Source of the DNA: Neoarius graeffei
Taxonomy: Eukaryota > Chordata > Actinopteri > Siluriformes > Ariidae
NCBI RefSeq assembly: GCF_027579695.1
Contig: NC_083582.1
Span: 4,958,378-5,022,377, forward strand
Length of the DNA: 64,000 nucleotides
Direction of reading: 5' to 3'
Shown here: piece by piece, positions 32,359 through 43,134 of the stretch
Layout of the letters: every line of letters starts with the position of its first letter
How positions within the stretch are numbered: position 1 is the first letter of the stretch
Notes under the pieces: model-generated
Databases searched by the model: none
Told to the model about the DNA's origin: nothing
Seen by the model: only the letters and a program-made list of their open reading frames with translations
Made by a program: the position numbers and the translations under genes

Positions 32359-35003
32359 TTCGGTCTTTTCTCCAGAGTGCGTTGAACAGAAGCCAGCCGT
32401 GTGAGTGCCTGGTCGCGACTGTGAGGTAGGCGTTCACAAGGTCTTCTGAATGGAAGTGGTGCCACCCAGCTATTCGCATTATCCATGAACATCTCTCTAT
32501 TCATAAGCTCTAGGAAAAGTCTGTCTTCAACAGAAAGTCCTATCTTGTTGTCATCTTTGGTTGTATCAAAGACTGTGCTCCCTAGCATGCATTCATAAGA
32601 TGTGTGCATTTCCAGGACAGGAAAGACTGTGTGCCCAGACCTGAACCCAAACTTCTCCTTGACATGAAGCCTGTTCGGACACGGGCTGAAAAAGGAAGGG
32701 TGTTTGTTTTCAAGGATGTTAGTGCGGTAAGTCTGAATAGCTGCAGGCTTGTGAGTGTTTCCTAGGCAGACATCATCTATGATGACCCATCCCAGGTCTA
32801 CTCTCGGCATGTATAAGGCATCATGTGGTCCGTTCTGTTGCTCTCTCACCTTATGGACTCTGAGTAGGTCACGACCCAGTAAGAGGAGGATCTTGGCTTC
32901 AGGATCCAGTGGTGGGATGGAGTGAGCTATGGACTTGAGGTGAGGGTGATGTAAAGCCACTTCAAGAGTTGGTATCTCAGCCCGGTTGCTTGAAATGTTA
33001 TTGCATTCAATTAGTGTGGGCAATGTGATCATTGTCGTTCCATCTAGTGACTGCACAATGAACCCTGTGGCTCTTCTTCCCGTCATCTCTGTTGTTCCAG
33101 CACACGTATGCAGTGTGAAGGGTGAGTCTGACCCCTTGATGCCATACATGTCAAAGAAATCGGACCCAGCAAGAGACCTGTTACTGTGGTCGTCTAAAAC
33201 AACACAAGCTCTTGTCACTCTTTTTCGATGTGCTTCTGGGAAGACCTTTACCAAGCAGATCTTGGAGCAGGACCGTGCACTTTGACCCTCTCCACACACT
33301 TCGGTGCAACTTGAATCAACAGTTGGTGGAGGCGTTTCTTTTGCACTCTCCCCGCCATGCCCAGGTAGTGGTGGCGGCGATCCAGGATGGAGAGCAGAGA
33401 CGTGACGTTCACTGTCACACTCTTTACACTTAATGATTGCATTACACTCCTTGGCCATGTGACTAGTTGAGGAGCAACATCTAAAACAGACGCCGATGTC
33501 CTTCAAAAAAGCTTTACGCTCCTCAAAGGGTTTGCTGCAGAACCCTCTGCAACGCTTGAGGGGATGCGGCTTCTTGTGAAGAGGGCACTGCTTCTCAACA
33601 TCACCAACTTTGTTGCCTGAACCTTCTTGCCTGTCGTTCTCTTGTGATATATCTGTCTTGTGAGCAGACACTAAACTCTTCTGCAGTCTCTTCACAGTGG
33701 CACACGGCTTCAGGTAATCGGTGTTACCAGGTTGCAGCCTGAATCCTGGATTGTTGCGTGCTCGTGCCTCTTTGCAGACAAATTCACAAAAGAAGGAAAA
33801 TGGTGGGAAGTTTACATCATGAGTGGCCTTGTACTTGAAGCCCTGGTTTAGCCACTTTTCTTGGAGGTTGTATGGTAATTTGTCCACAATTGGAGCAACA
33901 CTACGTGCAGTGTCCAAGTAACTTAAGCCAGGCAGATAGCCTTCTAGTTTAGTGGCTTCTAACTCATGAAGGAGATTGCTGAGTTCTCTCAGCTTCACCG
34001 GATCTTTGTTATTGACCTTTAGGAAGTTTGTGAGTCTGTCGAAGAGTGACTTCTCTATTATCTCTGGAGACCCAAAGCACTCTTCTAAACGCTCCCAAGC
34101 TTTACTTAAGCCGACAGAGGGGTTACCTACATGCACCGCTCTTATTCTTCTTACATGCTGCGCAGAATCCTGCCCTAACCACTTAATAAGGAGATCCAGC
34201 TCTTCACTGGCGCTGAGGTGTAATCCAACGATAGCGTTGATGAATGATGATTTCCATGCCCAGTAATTCTCAGGGCAATCATCGAACTTCGTGAGGCCGG
34301 AAGTAATAAGATCTCTGCGTGCCAAGTATCTTGCCACATCACTGATGTCTGCATTGCCATCTAGTGGTTGTTGTGGAACATCTCTTTTAGGTGAGAACTT
34401 CACTGCACCAGCTAAAGGCTGCCCTGGATAAGTGTAACAAGGTGTGGTTTTGATGGATTGAGACAGTGAAGGAGAAGGTGCCAGCCTGGAAACGTTGTTG
34501 TTTGCCGTGTTGGAAAAATGAGCTTCTACCATGAAATTGGTAAGACGCTGTCTTGCAGGGGACTCAGGTTTCAGCACATGGACAATTGGCATTAAGGGCT
34601 GTTCATCTGGTTTAACATTTGCTGTTACTTGTTGTTGCTGATGTTCAACGTACTGACGTGTCCTCTCCTTGACTTCTTGTAGTACTGATTTGTCGTCACC
34701 CTCTTCCGAGCCTTCTGCTGCTTCCAGTGCGCTAGCTTCCTCCAAAGCTGCTACCACCTCCTTTTCATGCCTCAGTGTGTTTAATCTAGCTTCAATTTGG
34801 GCTTTCTCAATCATTATGTCTGACTCCATCTTAGCAAATTCAGCTCTTGAGCAGGCTGCTTCCACTTTGGCACGAGCTGTGGCTACAGCTCTGCTAGCTG
34901 TAGATTTGCTAGACGAAGATTTGCTAGATGTTCCATAGATGACTGACCTGGTCTCTACGGTGGACTGCTGTGTGTTTTCCTCAGCTACTTGCTTCTCATC
35001 CAT
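32355..35003 (-). CDS. BEL/Pao gag-protease polyprotein, 882 aa, open
   Basis: An uninterrupted retroelement frame. Residues 1-130 are Ser/Ala/Glu-rich and probably coiled coil. A Pao-type Gag region lies at about 235-365 (FDDCPENYWAWKSSF, LDLLIKWLGQDSAQHVRRI, AWERLEECFGSPEII). A cysteine-rich knuckle region at about 495-560 includes CFRCCSSTSHMAKEC and CKECDSERH. The aspartic protease follows at about 600-690 with VVLDDHSNRSLAGSDFF as the active-site neighbourhood. The C-terminal 130 residues already enter the RT-linker (GLSVEDRLFLELMNREMF). The frame ends at an ATGA overlap with the next pol frame. Gag would assemble the intracellular particle and the protease would process it. This is the only large intact frame of the element. 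Confidence 0.9.
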   Translation of the reverse strand: MDEKQVAEENTQQSTVETRSVIYGTSSKSSSSKSTASRAVATARAKVEAACSRAEFAKMESDIMIEKAQIEARLNTLRHEKEVVAALEEASALEAAEGSEEGDDKSVLQEVKERTRQYVEHQQQQVTANVKPDEQPLMPIVHVLKPESPARQRLTNFMVEAHFSNTANNNVSRLAPSPSLSQSIKTTPCYTYPGQPLAGAVKFSPKRDVPQQPLDGNADISDVARYLARRDLITSGLTKFDDCPENYWAWKSSFINAIVGLHLSASEELDLLIKWLGQDSAQHVRRIRAVHVGNPSVGLSKAWERLEECFGSPEIIEKSLFDRLTNFLKVNNKDPVKLRELSNLLHELEATKLEGYLPGLSYLDTARSVAPIVDKLPYNLQEKWLNQGFKYKATHDVNFPPFSFFCEFVCKEARARNNPGFRLQPGNTDYLKPCATVKRLQKSLVSAHKTDISQENDRQEGSGNKVGDVEKQCPLHKKPHPLKRCRGFCSKPFEERKAFLKDIGVCFRCCSSTSHMAKECNAIIKCKECDSERHVSALHPGSPPPLPGHGGESAKETPPPTVDSSCTEVCGEGQSARSCSKICLVKVFPEAHRKRVTRACVVLDDHSNRSLAGSDFFDMYGIKGSDSPFTLHTCAGTTEMTGRRATGFIVQSLDGTTMITLPTLIECNNISSNRAEIPTLEVALHHPHLKSIAHSIPPLDPEAKILLLLGRDLLRVHKVREQQNGPHDALYMPRVDLGWVIIDDVCLGNTHKPAAIQTYRTNILENKHPSFFSPCPNRLHVKEKFGFRSGHTVFPVLEMHTSYECMLGSTVFDTTKDDNKIGLSVEDRLFLELMNREMFMDNANSWVAPLPFRRPCERLPHSRDQALTRLASVQRTLEKRPK

Positions 35004-35117
35004 CGTTCAGAGCTGCTGTGAGCCAAGCGTGAGCAGTGGTGAAGATGAAAAGAAGTGATGCAACTGAAGATCACTCTCCTTGAATAGCTCTGCCCACCGT
35101 GCAGGTTGCTTTTTTAC

Positions 35118-35723
35118 TGTTCTGTCCTCATCAAGCACCCCTTTGCCTAACTAGACAGACAGCTAATGCTAGGCTATTCAATAAACATCCAAGGCAGAAG
35201 TAGATTTAAAGCTTTAACTTCACTCTTCAATTCAATGAATTCCTTTTTCATCTCCTCTCGTAAAACTACAAATGAACAGAAAATGTACATAAAGATGTGT
35301 CTTGCATATTTTACATGCTATCCTACATGCAGCATGACCTTACACAAGGTATCTAACCTAGCAGTTAGCATAGCATATGCTAGCCTGGTACCATTTAGAC
35401 ATGTGACTTTACAGAAAACATGTTACAACGTTATCTATTTGACCGTAAACAGGTTATTTCTTAGTACAGAAATTATACCACAGTACTACACACTTACAAG
35501 CAAAGACTTTCTCAAGGGCACAAACATCTTTTGAAGGAGTGTGAGCACCTTTTCGCTACCATGCGGTCTGAAGCAACTTACTTCCTAGTTTGCTTGCACT
35601 ACGACCTTACAGGAAGTGAAATAATGTCAAAATAAAACCTGACCTTTTCTTAAACACTTTCCCTATTCAAAATCACACCACAAGGTGGCACTTAAACAAA
35701 ACACAATTTCTAATGCCATGACA
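35118..35723 (-). repeat. LTR of BEL/Pao element (5' LTR in element orientation)
   Basis: 606 bp, the promoter-side LTR for the minus-strand genes. It lacks nine bases present in the partner (near 29015-29025). The gag start at 35003 is about 115 bp downstream. Confidence 0.93.
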
Positions 35724-35728
35724 CCACG

Positions 35729-36190
35729 TGTGCTGCCAGGTCTTCATCTCTCCCTCAACTGTTCTGTGCCAAGTGTTCTTCGGCCTGCCTCATTTCCTTT
35801 TGTCTTCGGATGTCCAATGTTCTTGCAATGTCGTCCTGTTCTCGTCTGAGGACATGTCCGATCCACTTCCATGTCCTTCTCACAGGTATGGTACCCATGC
35901 TTTCTTGTTTGCATTTACGTAGCAGTTCCTCATTCGAAATCTTGTTTGGCCAGAATATTCTCAGGATTCTTCGTAAGTTCTTTGTGTGGAAGACGAATAA
36001 TTTGTTGAGGTCATCCTTTGTCATCCTCCAGCATTCTGATGCGTAAAGAAGGGTGGAAAGGACGCAACTCTGATATAATTTCAGTTTGGTCTTTATACTG
36101 TATTGCTGAGACTTCCAGATATTTTTGAGCATACTGAAGGCATGTCTAGCTTTACTGAGTTGATTCTTGATGTCTTTACCTGCTAATACT
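35729..36190 (-). pseudogene. LINE reverse transcriptase C-terminal part, split by the BEL element
   Basis: The minus-strand frame (best at 35755-36132, open a little further upstream) encodes the thumb and post-RT segment of a non-LTR element. Recognisable phrases are LSKARHAFSMLKNIWKS, LYQSCVLSTLLYASECWRMT, FHTKNLRRILRIFWPNKIS and RRTWKWIGHVLRRE. This is the standard ...YG.E.W...LR.I....W...I.N..(L)...GH..R order seen in RTE-like and related LINEs. The coding end resumes at 28460-28568 beyond the LTR element. It is 5'-truncated near 36190, where an inverted duplication begins. Confidence 0.78.
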
Positions 36191-36292
36191 CTTTTGCTGG
36201 CACTTTTTTTTATATTATTCTCATCTTATGTATTGCAGCTAAGCTGCAATACACAAGAAGAGAATAATATAAAAAGTACCAGCGAAAGAGTA
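36187..36292. repeat. Inverted duplication at the LINE 5' truncation point
   Basis: About 50-bp arms (36187-36239 and 36240-36292) meet at AGCTAAGCTGCAAT. The outer arm half carries LINE coding sequence (TACTCTTTTGCTGGCAC against GTACCAGCGAAAGAGTA). The hairpin arms differ at several positions. Confidence 0.75.
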
Positions 36293-36311
36293 GAAACTCA
36301 GCATATCACAA

Positions 36312-36316
36312 TTGAC

Positions 36317-36369
<53 letters not shown>

Positions 36370-36877
36370 CCAAACAGTAAAGAAGATATAAAAAAACACA
36401 AACAAAAAAAACAACAAAAATAAAATAAAAAATGCAGTCATCAAAACATCATCATAAACAAACAGAATAGCATAGCCACAAGGCAGTAACATAATAATGT
36501 TCGGAAAGGATTAGGAAGAAGTAAATAACTTATCAAATCCTAACCCTCTATACCACCGCTAATCAAACATCACTTTCCACCATAAAAGAAAACAAAATCA
36601 ACAAAAAAGAAAACATACCAACATACCAAGACATACCAACATGGTATAATATCGACCAAATCAAATCATATATACAGATACTTACAGTATGTTATGCATA
36701 TATACACACATGCAATACATATATACAGTACATACATATACACATACCTATAACTATACACATCCATATGTACACAGACACCCATATCATAATTATGCAT
36801 ATCATGCTTATATATTATATACAATTATGCATATATATACCATATATATATATACACACACACACACAATTACTCAC

Positions 36878-36930
<53 letters not shown>

Positions 36931-37265
36931 ATGTACCCATACCCACATATATACACTTATATTATCAATAACATGTTATTGTAATTCCTCCTCCCTATAC
37001 CTCGTAAAGATCTGTTCCTTATACCTTTTTTTGAACTGGTTTATAGTTGTACATTTCATGAGCTCCACATTCAAACTGTTCCATAGCTTTACTCCACAAA
37101 TAGAAATACTGAACATTTTTAACGTTGTCCTAGCACTGCGAATTTTAAATTTCAATTTCCCCCTAAAATTATAGCCCCCCTCTCTATCCAAGAATATTGG
37201 ATATTCCTTGGTACTTTATAATTCCTTACTTCATACATTATTAAGGCAGTTTTATATTCTATAAC
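36312..37265 (-). mobile_element. LINE 3' end with (AATC)n tail
   Basis: On the minus strand, a LINE C-terminal frame (36976-37191, preceded by a frame-shifted part to 37265) leads into an AT-rich 3' UTR. The UTR is expanded by (TA)n at 36880-36926, and the element ends at an (AATC)n tail (36316-36369 on this strand). This older copy is the platform into which SINE 1 inserted. Confidence 0.65.
36976..37265 (-). pseudogene. LINE polyprotein C-terminal fragment, one frameshift
   Basis: The first piece has YKTALIMYEVRN and PRNIQY, then a frame change near 37190, then GKLKFKIRSARTTLKMFSI, GVKLWNSLNVELM and FKKRYKEQI. The motifs K.(A)...Y......PRNIQ, G..LWN.L, then FKK..K near the stop match the C-terminal domain of fish L2/CR1-like LINE ORF2 proteins. 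No catalytic residues remain. Confidence 0.65.
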
Positions 37266-37296
37266 ATAATATATTATATATAGTATATAATAATAT

Positions 37297-37656
37297 GGGC
37301 GGCACGGTGGTGTAGTGGTTAGCGCTGTCGCCTCACTGCAAGAAGGTTCGGGTTCGGGTTCGAGCCCCGTGGCCGACCTTTCTGTGTGGAGTTTGCATGT
37401 TCTCCCCATGTCCGCATGGGTTTCCTCCGGGTGCTCCGGTTTCCCCCACAGTCCAAAGACATGCAGGTTAGGTTAACTGGTGACTCTAAATTGAGCGTAG
37501 GTGTGAATGTGAGTGTGAATGGTTGTCTGTGTCTATGTGTCAGCCCTGTGATGACCTGGCGACTTGTCCAGGGTGTACCCCGCCTTTTGCCCGTAGTCAG
37601 CTGGGATAGGCTCCAGCTTGCCTGCGACCCTGTAGAACAGGATAAAGCAGCTAGAG
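37297..37656 (+). mobile_element. SINE 1 (tRNA-derived, V-SINE-like), split by a hAT element
   Basis: The 5' tRNA-like head has an A box (TGGTGTAGTGG) and a B box (GGTTCGAGCCC) of a pol III promoter. A conserved core follows (TGTGGAGTTTGCATGTTCTC, CTCCGGTTTCCCCCACAGTC), then a tail part ending GATAAAGCAGCTAGAG. The target duplication ATATAATAATAT lies at 37285-37296 and again at 44929-44940. That shows everything between, including the hAT, the L1-like LINE and SINE 2, came in with or after SINE 1. A small direct repeat, GGGTTC, is duplicated inside the B-box area. Its remaining tail (AGATAATGAGATGAGAT) is at 44524-44540. Confidence 0.9.
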
Positions 37657-38054
37657 CAGTGGTGGCTGCTGGTTTTTAAAACAGGGGAAGCCCATTTTAC
37701 GCATTCATCGTAAAACCTGTAGGCCGGATATCAAAGCATAGAAAGGTGTGCCCCATTAGCATAGTGAACTAGACAACCCTACCTAGTGGCAGAAAGTATT
37801 TTTGCTTGTACATTTCATGTTATAGTCTGGCTTGCCAGGCTAGTGCCTCATATCCTTTTTTTTTTGTGAAGAATTTTTTATTAAACCACTGCAAGTAAAC
37901 ATACAGTGACATCCATACAACTTTTATAACATAATCCCGTCCCCCCCACCCCCCTCCCCGGCAGCATCCCTCCCTCCCCTCTTGGGTCTCCCCTGGACCA
38001 GTCAACCAAGTGTCAAATGATAGCAGTATATTGTGGTGGGTGGTGTTCCTCTGT

Positions 38055-41000
38055 TCACAATACAAGTTTGTTCTTTATCAGAGCAGCCGCGCCCGACCAC
38101 GCCTCCAGTGTGGGGGCTTTGGCATTGTTAATCCGTGCAGTAGACAACTCCAGTAATACTATATCATGAAAGTGGATCAGCCATTTCCTAGTACTAAGAT
38201 CGTGAGGTGGCAGCCATCTTTGCACTAAGAGTTTTTTGGCAGCTGTGAGGCCACTCAGCAACAGTTTGCGCTGTTTCTCGCTTAAATGCAGTTGGGAATC
38301 ATTGTTAAGAAGAAGTAAGATTGGATTGCATGTTACGGTGGTGCCTAGTAATTCAGACAAGACTTTGGCTACTTGGCCCCAAAAGACCTGAACAGAGGGA
38401 CACTCCCACATCATGTGTCTGTAATCTCCTATAGCATTAAGTTGGCATATAGTACAGTTTGGACTTGGTATCAGTTTCATGCGGAACCTAGTAACAGGTG
38501 TATAGTAAAGCCTGTGACACACTTTAAAATGAATGCGTTGGTGGTTTGGATTCTTGGAGGCATGAAAGATGTTCTCCCAGACCTTGCTCCAGGAAATGTC
38601 GTCTTCTTGCAGGTCAAAGTCTCTCTGCCATGCTCTGAGCATTGATAGAGTCTCTCGTTGTTCGGATAGCTTGGAGTAGACTTTTGATACAAAGCTCCTG
38701 CGGGGAAGGAAGTTTATCCAGTCTATCAGGGGGTGTACAGGAAGCTTAGCTCCTACTGGCACACCATGTGCTTTGAGTGCTGATCTCACTTGCAGATAAT
38801 AAAAAAGGGAAGAGTCCTGTAGATTGAAGCGGGCCTTCAAATCCTGATAACTAAGCATGCCATTGTCATCATGCAGGTCCCCAATAACATTAATACCTTT
38901 CAAAGACCATGGTTTAAAGTCAAGTGGTTTGTTTCCAATCTGTATGTTATTATTATGCCACAAGGGAGCATCATTGTGCCACCTAAAGTTCACCTTCAAG
39001 TCTTTCTCAACGACCCTGAAATTCCTAATTGTGTTGGCAATAATAGGGCGACAGTGCAACATACAGTGTTTATCTTTTATACCTGAAAATATGATGTCCT
39101 CCAATCTCCGGGGGTGAACTAGGTTCTTCTCTAAAGATTTCCATGAAACAGATGAGTGGCCGTCGAGCCAAGCCATGACAGGTCATAGCTGGAAGGACTG
39201 ATGATACATTTTGAAATTTGGAAGGGCGAGTCCGCCCTGATCTTTAGATCTCTGTAGCACGGAAAACTTAAGTTTTGGATGGCCGTTGTTCCAAATATAC
39301 CAACGTAATAATTTATCAATTTTGACCCAGTAGTCTGGATATAGAGAGAGCGGAATCATCATGCGAGGAAGAAGTTAATGCGAGGCAAAATGTTCATTTT
39401 AATTACAGATATGCGTGTCCGCAATGAGGCAGGTAACTTAGTCCAGTTTGTAAGATCACGTTCTACGGTACTTCCTTAAAAATTTTTCCATAGTTGCTCT
39501 TCACTATTTTCTGAAGCGAAGGATATATTTGTATGCCCAAGTATGTGATTTGGTTTACTAAGGGAATCTGGCTTGATATTTTGACATTTTTGGCGGCTTC
39601 ATTTAGCAACATCAGAGCTGATTTTGACCAATTGATTTTAAATCCTGACAGCTGTTTGAAATCCTCAAACACCGCCAGTGAATAGAGTTTCCTATGTCTG
39701 TCATATATATGAGGATGTCGTCCGCAAAAGCCGACAGGGTATGCGAAGTCTGTCTGACTCGGATAGGGGACATGACTGAATTTTGCCTAAGGTGTTGAGC
39801 AAAAATGGTTCAAGAGAAAGAATGAACAGGCTTGGAGAGAGACCGCAGCCCTGTCTCATACCACGGAAAATGGGAAAGGGTTTGGAATTCAATCCGTTTT
39901 TGCTGACCATGGCCGAGGGGTTTACATACAAAACCTGAACCATTCTGATGTAAGCTTCACCTAGTTGAAATTTTTGCAATACAGCCCACAAATAGTCCCA
40001 TTCTACTCTGTCAAAAGCTTTGGCAGCGTCAAGTGACAGAATGGCGCACGGCACACGAAGCTCTTTGGATTCTTCTATTACATGCATTAAACGCCTGATG
40101 TTATCCGTGGCTAGGCGGCCCTTCAAAAACCCAGCTTGGTCAGGGTGAATTAATTTATCCATATAACGTTCCAGGCGTAATGCCAGCAACTTGGAATAGA
40201 TTTTCAAATCTGCATTTATCAAAGATATAGGTCTGTAGTTAGAGCATTGTGACAGGTCCTTGTCCTTCTTTGGTAACAATGAAATTAAAGCTACATTGGT
40301 ATGTTCATGAAATGCACCTTTCTCTAAAGCAGTCTGGATGGAGCTCAGAAAGACTGGTCCAAGAATGTCCCAGAAGTGCAAGAGCACTTCAGGTGGTATC
40401 CCATCAGGACCGGGAGATTTCCCTCTTGTCATCTTACTCAGTGCAGCTTTTAATTCCTGCAAAGTTACCGGGCATCCCAAGTCCGCTGCCTCTTCTCCTT
40501 GTAGGGTGGGAAGGTCCACCCCTTGTAAAAAACTGTTATACGCTTCTGGGTCGAAGCTGCCAGACGACGTATATAAATTCTCATAGTATGTCTGGAAGGT
40601 GTTGTTTATCTCTGCTGGATTAGAAACCAGACCTTTAGTTGGGTGATGTATTGAATCAATGGATGCCTTTGATTCACACTGTTTTAATTTTAGAGCCAGA
40701 AGTCTGCTGGGTTTGCTTCCGTTACAATAATAATTTTGCCTGGTTCTGTGTATGATGAATTCCGCTCGTCTCCGTAGTAAATCATTCAGCTCTTGTCTAG
40801 CAACCTGCAGCTCATCACTGACTGTTTTAGAATAGTTCCTCTTAAGAGCCCTCTCCAAACATGAACATTTCTCCTCTAATTCTTCGATCCTAAGATTCCT
40901 AACCTTTTTCATATGCGATGCATACGATGTTGTAAAATCGCGTATAACGCCCCTTGTCGCCATCCACACCAATCTAGCGTCCTCAACGGAACCAATATTT

Positions 41001-41649
41001 TCTTGGAGAAATGTGGATACTTTAGTTCTAAATTTGGAGACAAATGCGTTATCATTTAGGAGTGACATGTTGAAATGCCATCTCTGAGATTTTTTGGATT
41101 TGAAGCTAAGATCAATGCAGAGCACTAATGGGTTGTGGTCGGCCAATGTGGCTGGGAGGAATTTAATGGGTGTTACACAAACCTTCAACCCACATGACAA
41201 CAGAAAATAATCAATCCTTGAGAATGACTTATGATATGCGGAGAAGCAAGTATAATCTCGACTGCCTGGATTTTGTGACCGCCAAACATCAAAGAGGTCT
41301 AAGCTGTCTATCATTGTATTCAGAGCCGTAGATGCTGACTGTGTGTAAATGAACTTGTAGATCTGTCTAAATCGAGGTTACAGACCGCATTCATGTCTCC
41401 TCCCAGAACTAATTCATAATCTGCGAGATTCAGTAATTCCTTTGTGAGGTCAGGATAGAAATTGTCCTCAAAAACCGCTGGTGCATAAAATGATATAAAT
41501 GCTACCTTTACACCATAAATTGATGTACACACATATGCTACTCGCCCAAATGCATCATTACTAGTCCTGTCAATTTTCACAGGTAAATTCCTCTTGAACA
41601 TAATCATCACACCTTTAGAGCTAGACCCACTGCTCGAGGAGGAGACCAC
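38055..41649 (-). pseudogene. L1-like ORF2: endonuclease (partial), reverse transcriptase, C-terminal domain
   Basis: The first piece (41320-41649) covers the later half of an APE endonuclease, with [11 protein letters not shown] and, in the next frame, SRIDYFLLS and LADHNPLV. The RT piece (39701-41314) has [49 protein letters not shown] and [13 protein letters not shown]. The catalytic AFADDILIY lies just beyond a frameshift near 39710-39760. The next segments (39463-39672 and 38055-39176) carry KINWSKSALM and a C-terminal region with RLYYTPVTRFRMKL and CTICQLNAIGDYRHMMWECP, a Cys/His-containing L1-type ending. The N-terminal half of the endonuclease is absent. At least four frame breaks make it inactive. 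Confidence 0.88.
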
Positions 41650-42110
41650 TATTCATACACTATTCATACACTATTCATGACACTATTCATACACAAGACA
41701 GTCAACTTAACCATTATCGAAGGTCATTGTGATTGTATTCCAATTATACACTTGACTGTAAACCATGTATTCAAGCATATAGTCCAGTAAGAGACCCACC
41801 CTATTGCTGCCATGCCCATATCCCAAAACACGTATTTCTGTGTTACTTGACCAGTGTATAGCGTGGCTCATTGAGACTCCAAAACTCGGTTGTATCCCAC
41901 TTCTAAGCTTAACTGACCTGACAGGTACATTAACAGCTGAAACGTGTGAACATTAAGGCCCACTGTCAACAGAGTCCGGCTACATCGTATAGAAATAACT
42001 GAAATTGTCCTTCTGAAACATAAATATTACTGTGTGGCAGGGTCAATGATGGCCTTGAAACAGTAACCAGCAGTGTAGTCTGAGAAAGGACTAACAGTCC
42101 TCAGTGTCAT
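41650..42110. other. Unexplained spacer between L1 ORF1 and truncated ORF2
   Basis: Where the ORF2 endonuclease should begin there are 460 bp of unrelated-looking sequence. It starts with a short tandem of CTATTCATACA units (41652-41695). No protein family or transposon end was recognised. It may be inserted DNA, a rearrangement or a divergent inter-ORF region. Confidence 0.45.
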
Positions 42111-42196
42111 AGTTAGCATGGAACAGCTAGTTGACCTTAACAAACAGAAAAGATCTTACGATGAAACCTGGGCCATGAAAACTCCTCGCCTTATCT

Positions 42197-43134
42197 TCAG
42201 GTGTCGGTACTCTCCTCCCTCACCATCTCACGGTCCTGCTCCATCATCTCCATTTGTTGGCGAGCTGTCGCCCGCATTGTCGAAACGCCTTGTTGAGAAC
42301 CTCGTAGAAACTCCTCTGTGTCCTCCGGAGTAAAAAAGCTGCATTGTTCGCCGTCCAGGGTGATCTTCAAAGTGGCAGGATAAATGATGAAAGATGAGAT
42401 GCCCTTTTCCCGCAGGGACTTCTGTACGCCCGCAAATGCTTTCCGACATTGACTTGTGTGGGCACTGTAGTCAGCATAGAACCGCAGCGACCTGCCGGCA
42501 TCTTGTATTGGAGCGTGCTTCGTCGCCTCCCTGGCGCCGTTTAGTATGGCATTGCGGTCTCCGTGCCAGAGCAGCCGTAGTATCATGGTCTGTGGGGTGT
42601 TCCCCTTCGTGTGCGGGCCGTAAATACGATGAGCTCTCTCTATTTCAATAATTTTGTTACCAAGCGAGGGTATCCACTTAGGGAGCATTTCTTGGAGAAA
42701 GGTGATCGCGTTGTTGCCCTCTCTGCCCATAGTGATTCCTATGATCCGGACATTGTTTCTTCGGTTGTGGTCCTCTAAGAGAGCGAGTTTCTGTTGAAAC
42801 TTCTCGAGGCTGGTGGTGTTGTCTAATACTTGGCGTTTCATGGTCCGTGTGTCGGCTTGTACCCTTTCAACTTTGGACATCAGGCCCCGAACAACATCCA
42901 TGTGGGCGTCTAAGTCTCTCTGAAGTTCTTGACGGAGTCGTTAACACTCCCCACGGCGCTGGTAATAGTGCGGGTGACGACCATCTCCAACTGGTTGCGC
43001 TGTTTGGCTAGCGCTAGCGAAATAGCTTCTTCCATGTTAGCATCTGTAGCCGATGTGTTGTTAGCATCTTGTTGTTTACGCTTCGCCAGGGGAATTTTCG
43101 TCGGTGAGCCAAGTAATTTCTTCTGGCTTGACAT
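42197..43134 (-). pseudogene. L1-like ORF1 RNA-binding protein, one frameshift
   Basis: The first part (42910-43134) is a basic N-terminus with Lys/Arg, then an Ala/Leu-rich helix. A frame change near 42905 leads to the main frame (42197-42901). That frame has a coiled coil (residues about 1-45: LMSKVERVQADTRTMKRQV...LEKFQQKL), then LEDHNRRNNVRIIGI. This begins the RRM-like domain of L1 ORF1 proteins (NRRNN(V/I)RI.G.). IERAHRI and a C-terminal domain with LREKGISSFIIYPATLKI follow. Such proteins coat the LINE RNA as trimers. A single frame correction would be needed, so the copy is moderately young. Confidence 0.85.

Larger units (their letters stand above)
28569..35723 (-). mobile_element. 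BEL/Pao LTR retroelement, complete with both LTRs
   Basis: A 7,155-bp unit in minus orientation. LTRs at 28569-29183 and 35118-35723 start TGTTCTGTCC and end ATGCCATGACA. They differ at roughly twenty positions plus one 9-base indel by eye, so the insertion is old but not ancient. Order on the minus strand is gag, protease, reverse transcriptase, RNase H, integrase, the BEL/Pao order. No envelope-like frame is present. A purine run, AGACAGGGAG, abuts the left LTR on the minus strand as expected for a polypurine tract. The primer-binding site was not identified. Confidence 0.93.

Noticed and set aside
28569..35723. Endogenous retrovirus with envelope
   Set aside because: No envelope-like frame. 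Domain order and Gag/Pro type are BEL/Pao. The reverse transcriptase has YVDD as in Pao elements, not a typical vertebrate retrovirus organisation.
37297..37370. tRNA gene suggested by A and B boxes
   Set aside because: The tRNA-like part lacks a folded acceptor stem and is followed by the SINE core and tail. The same sequence recurs at 44919 and 58451.
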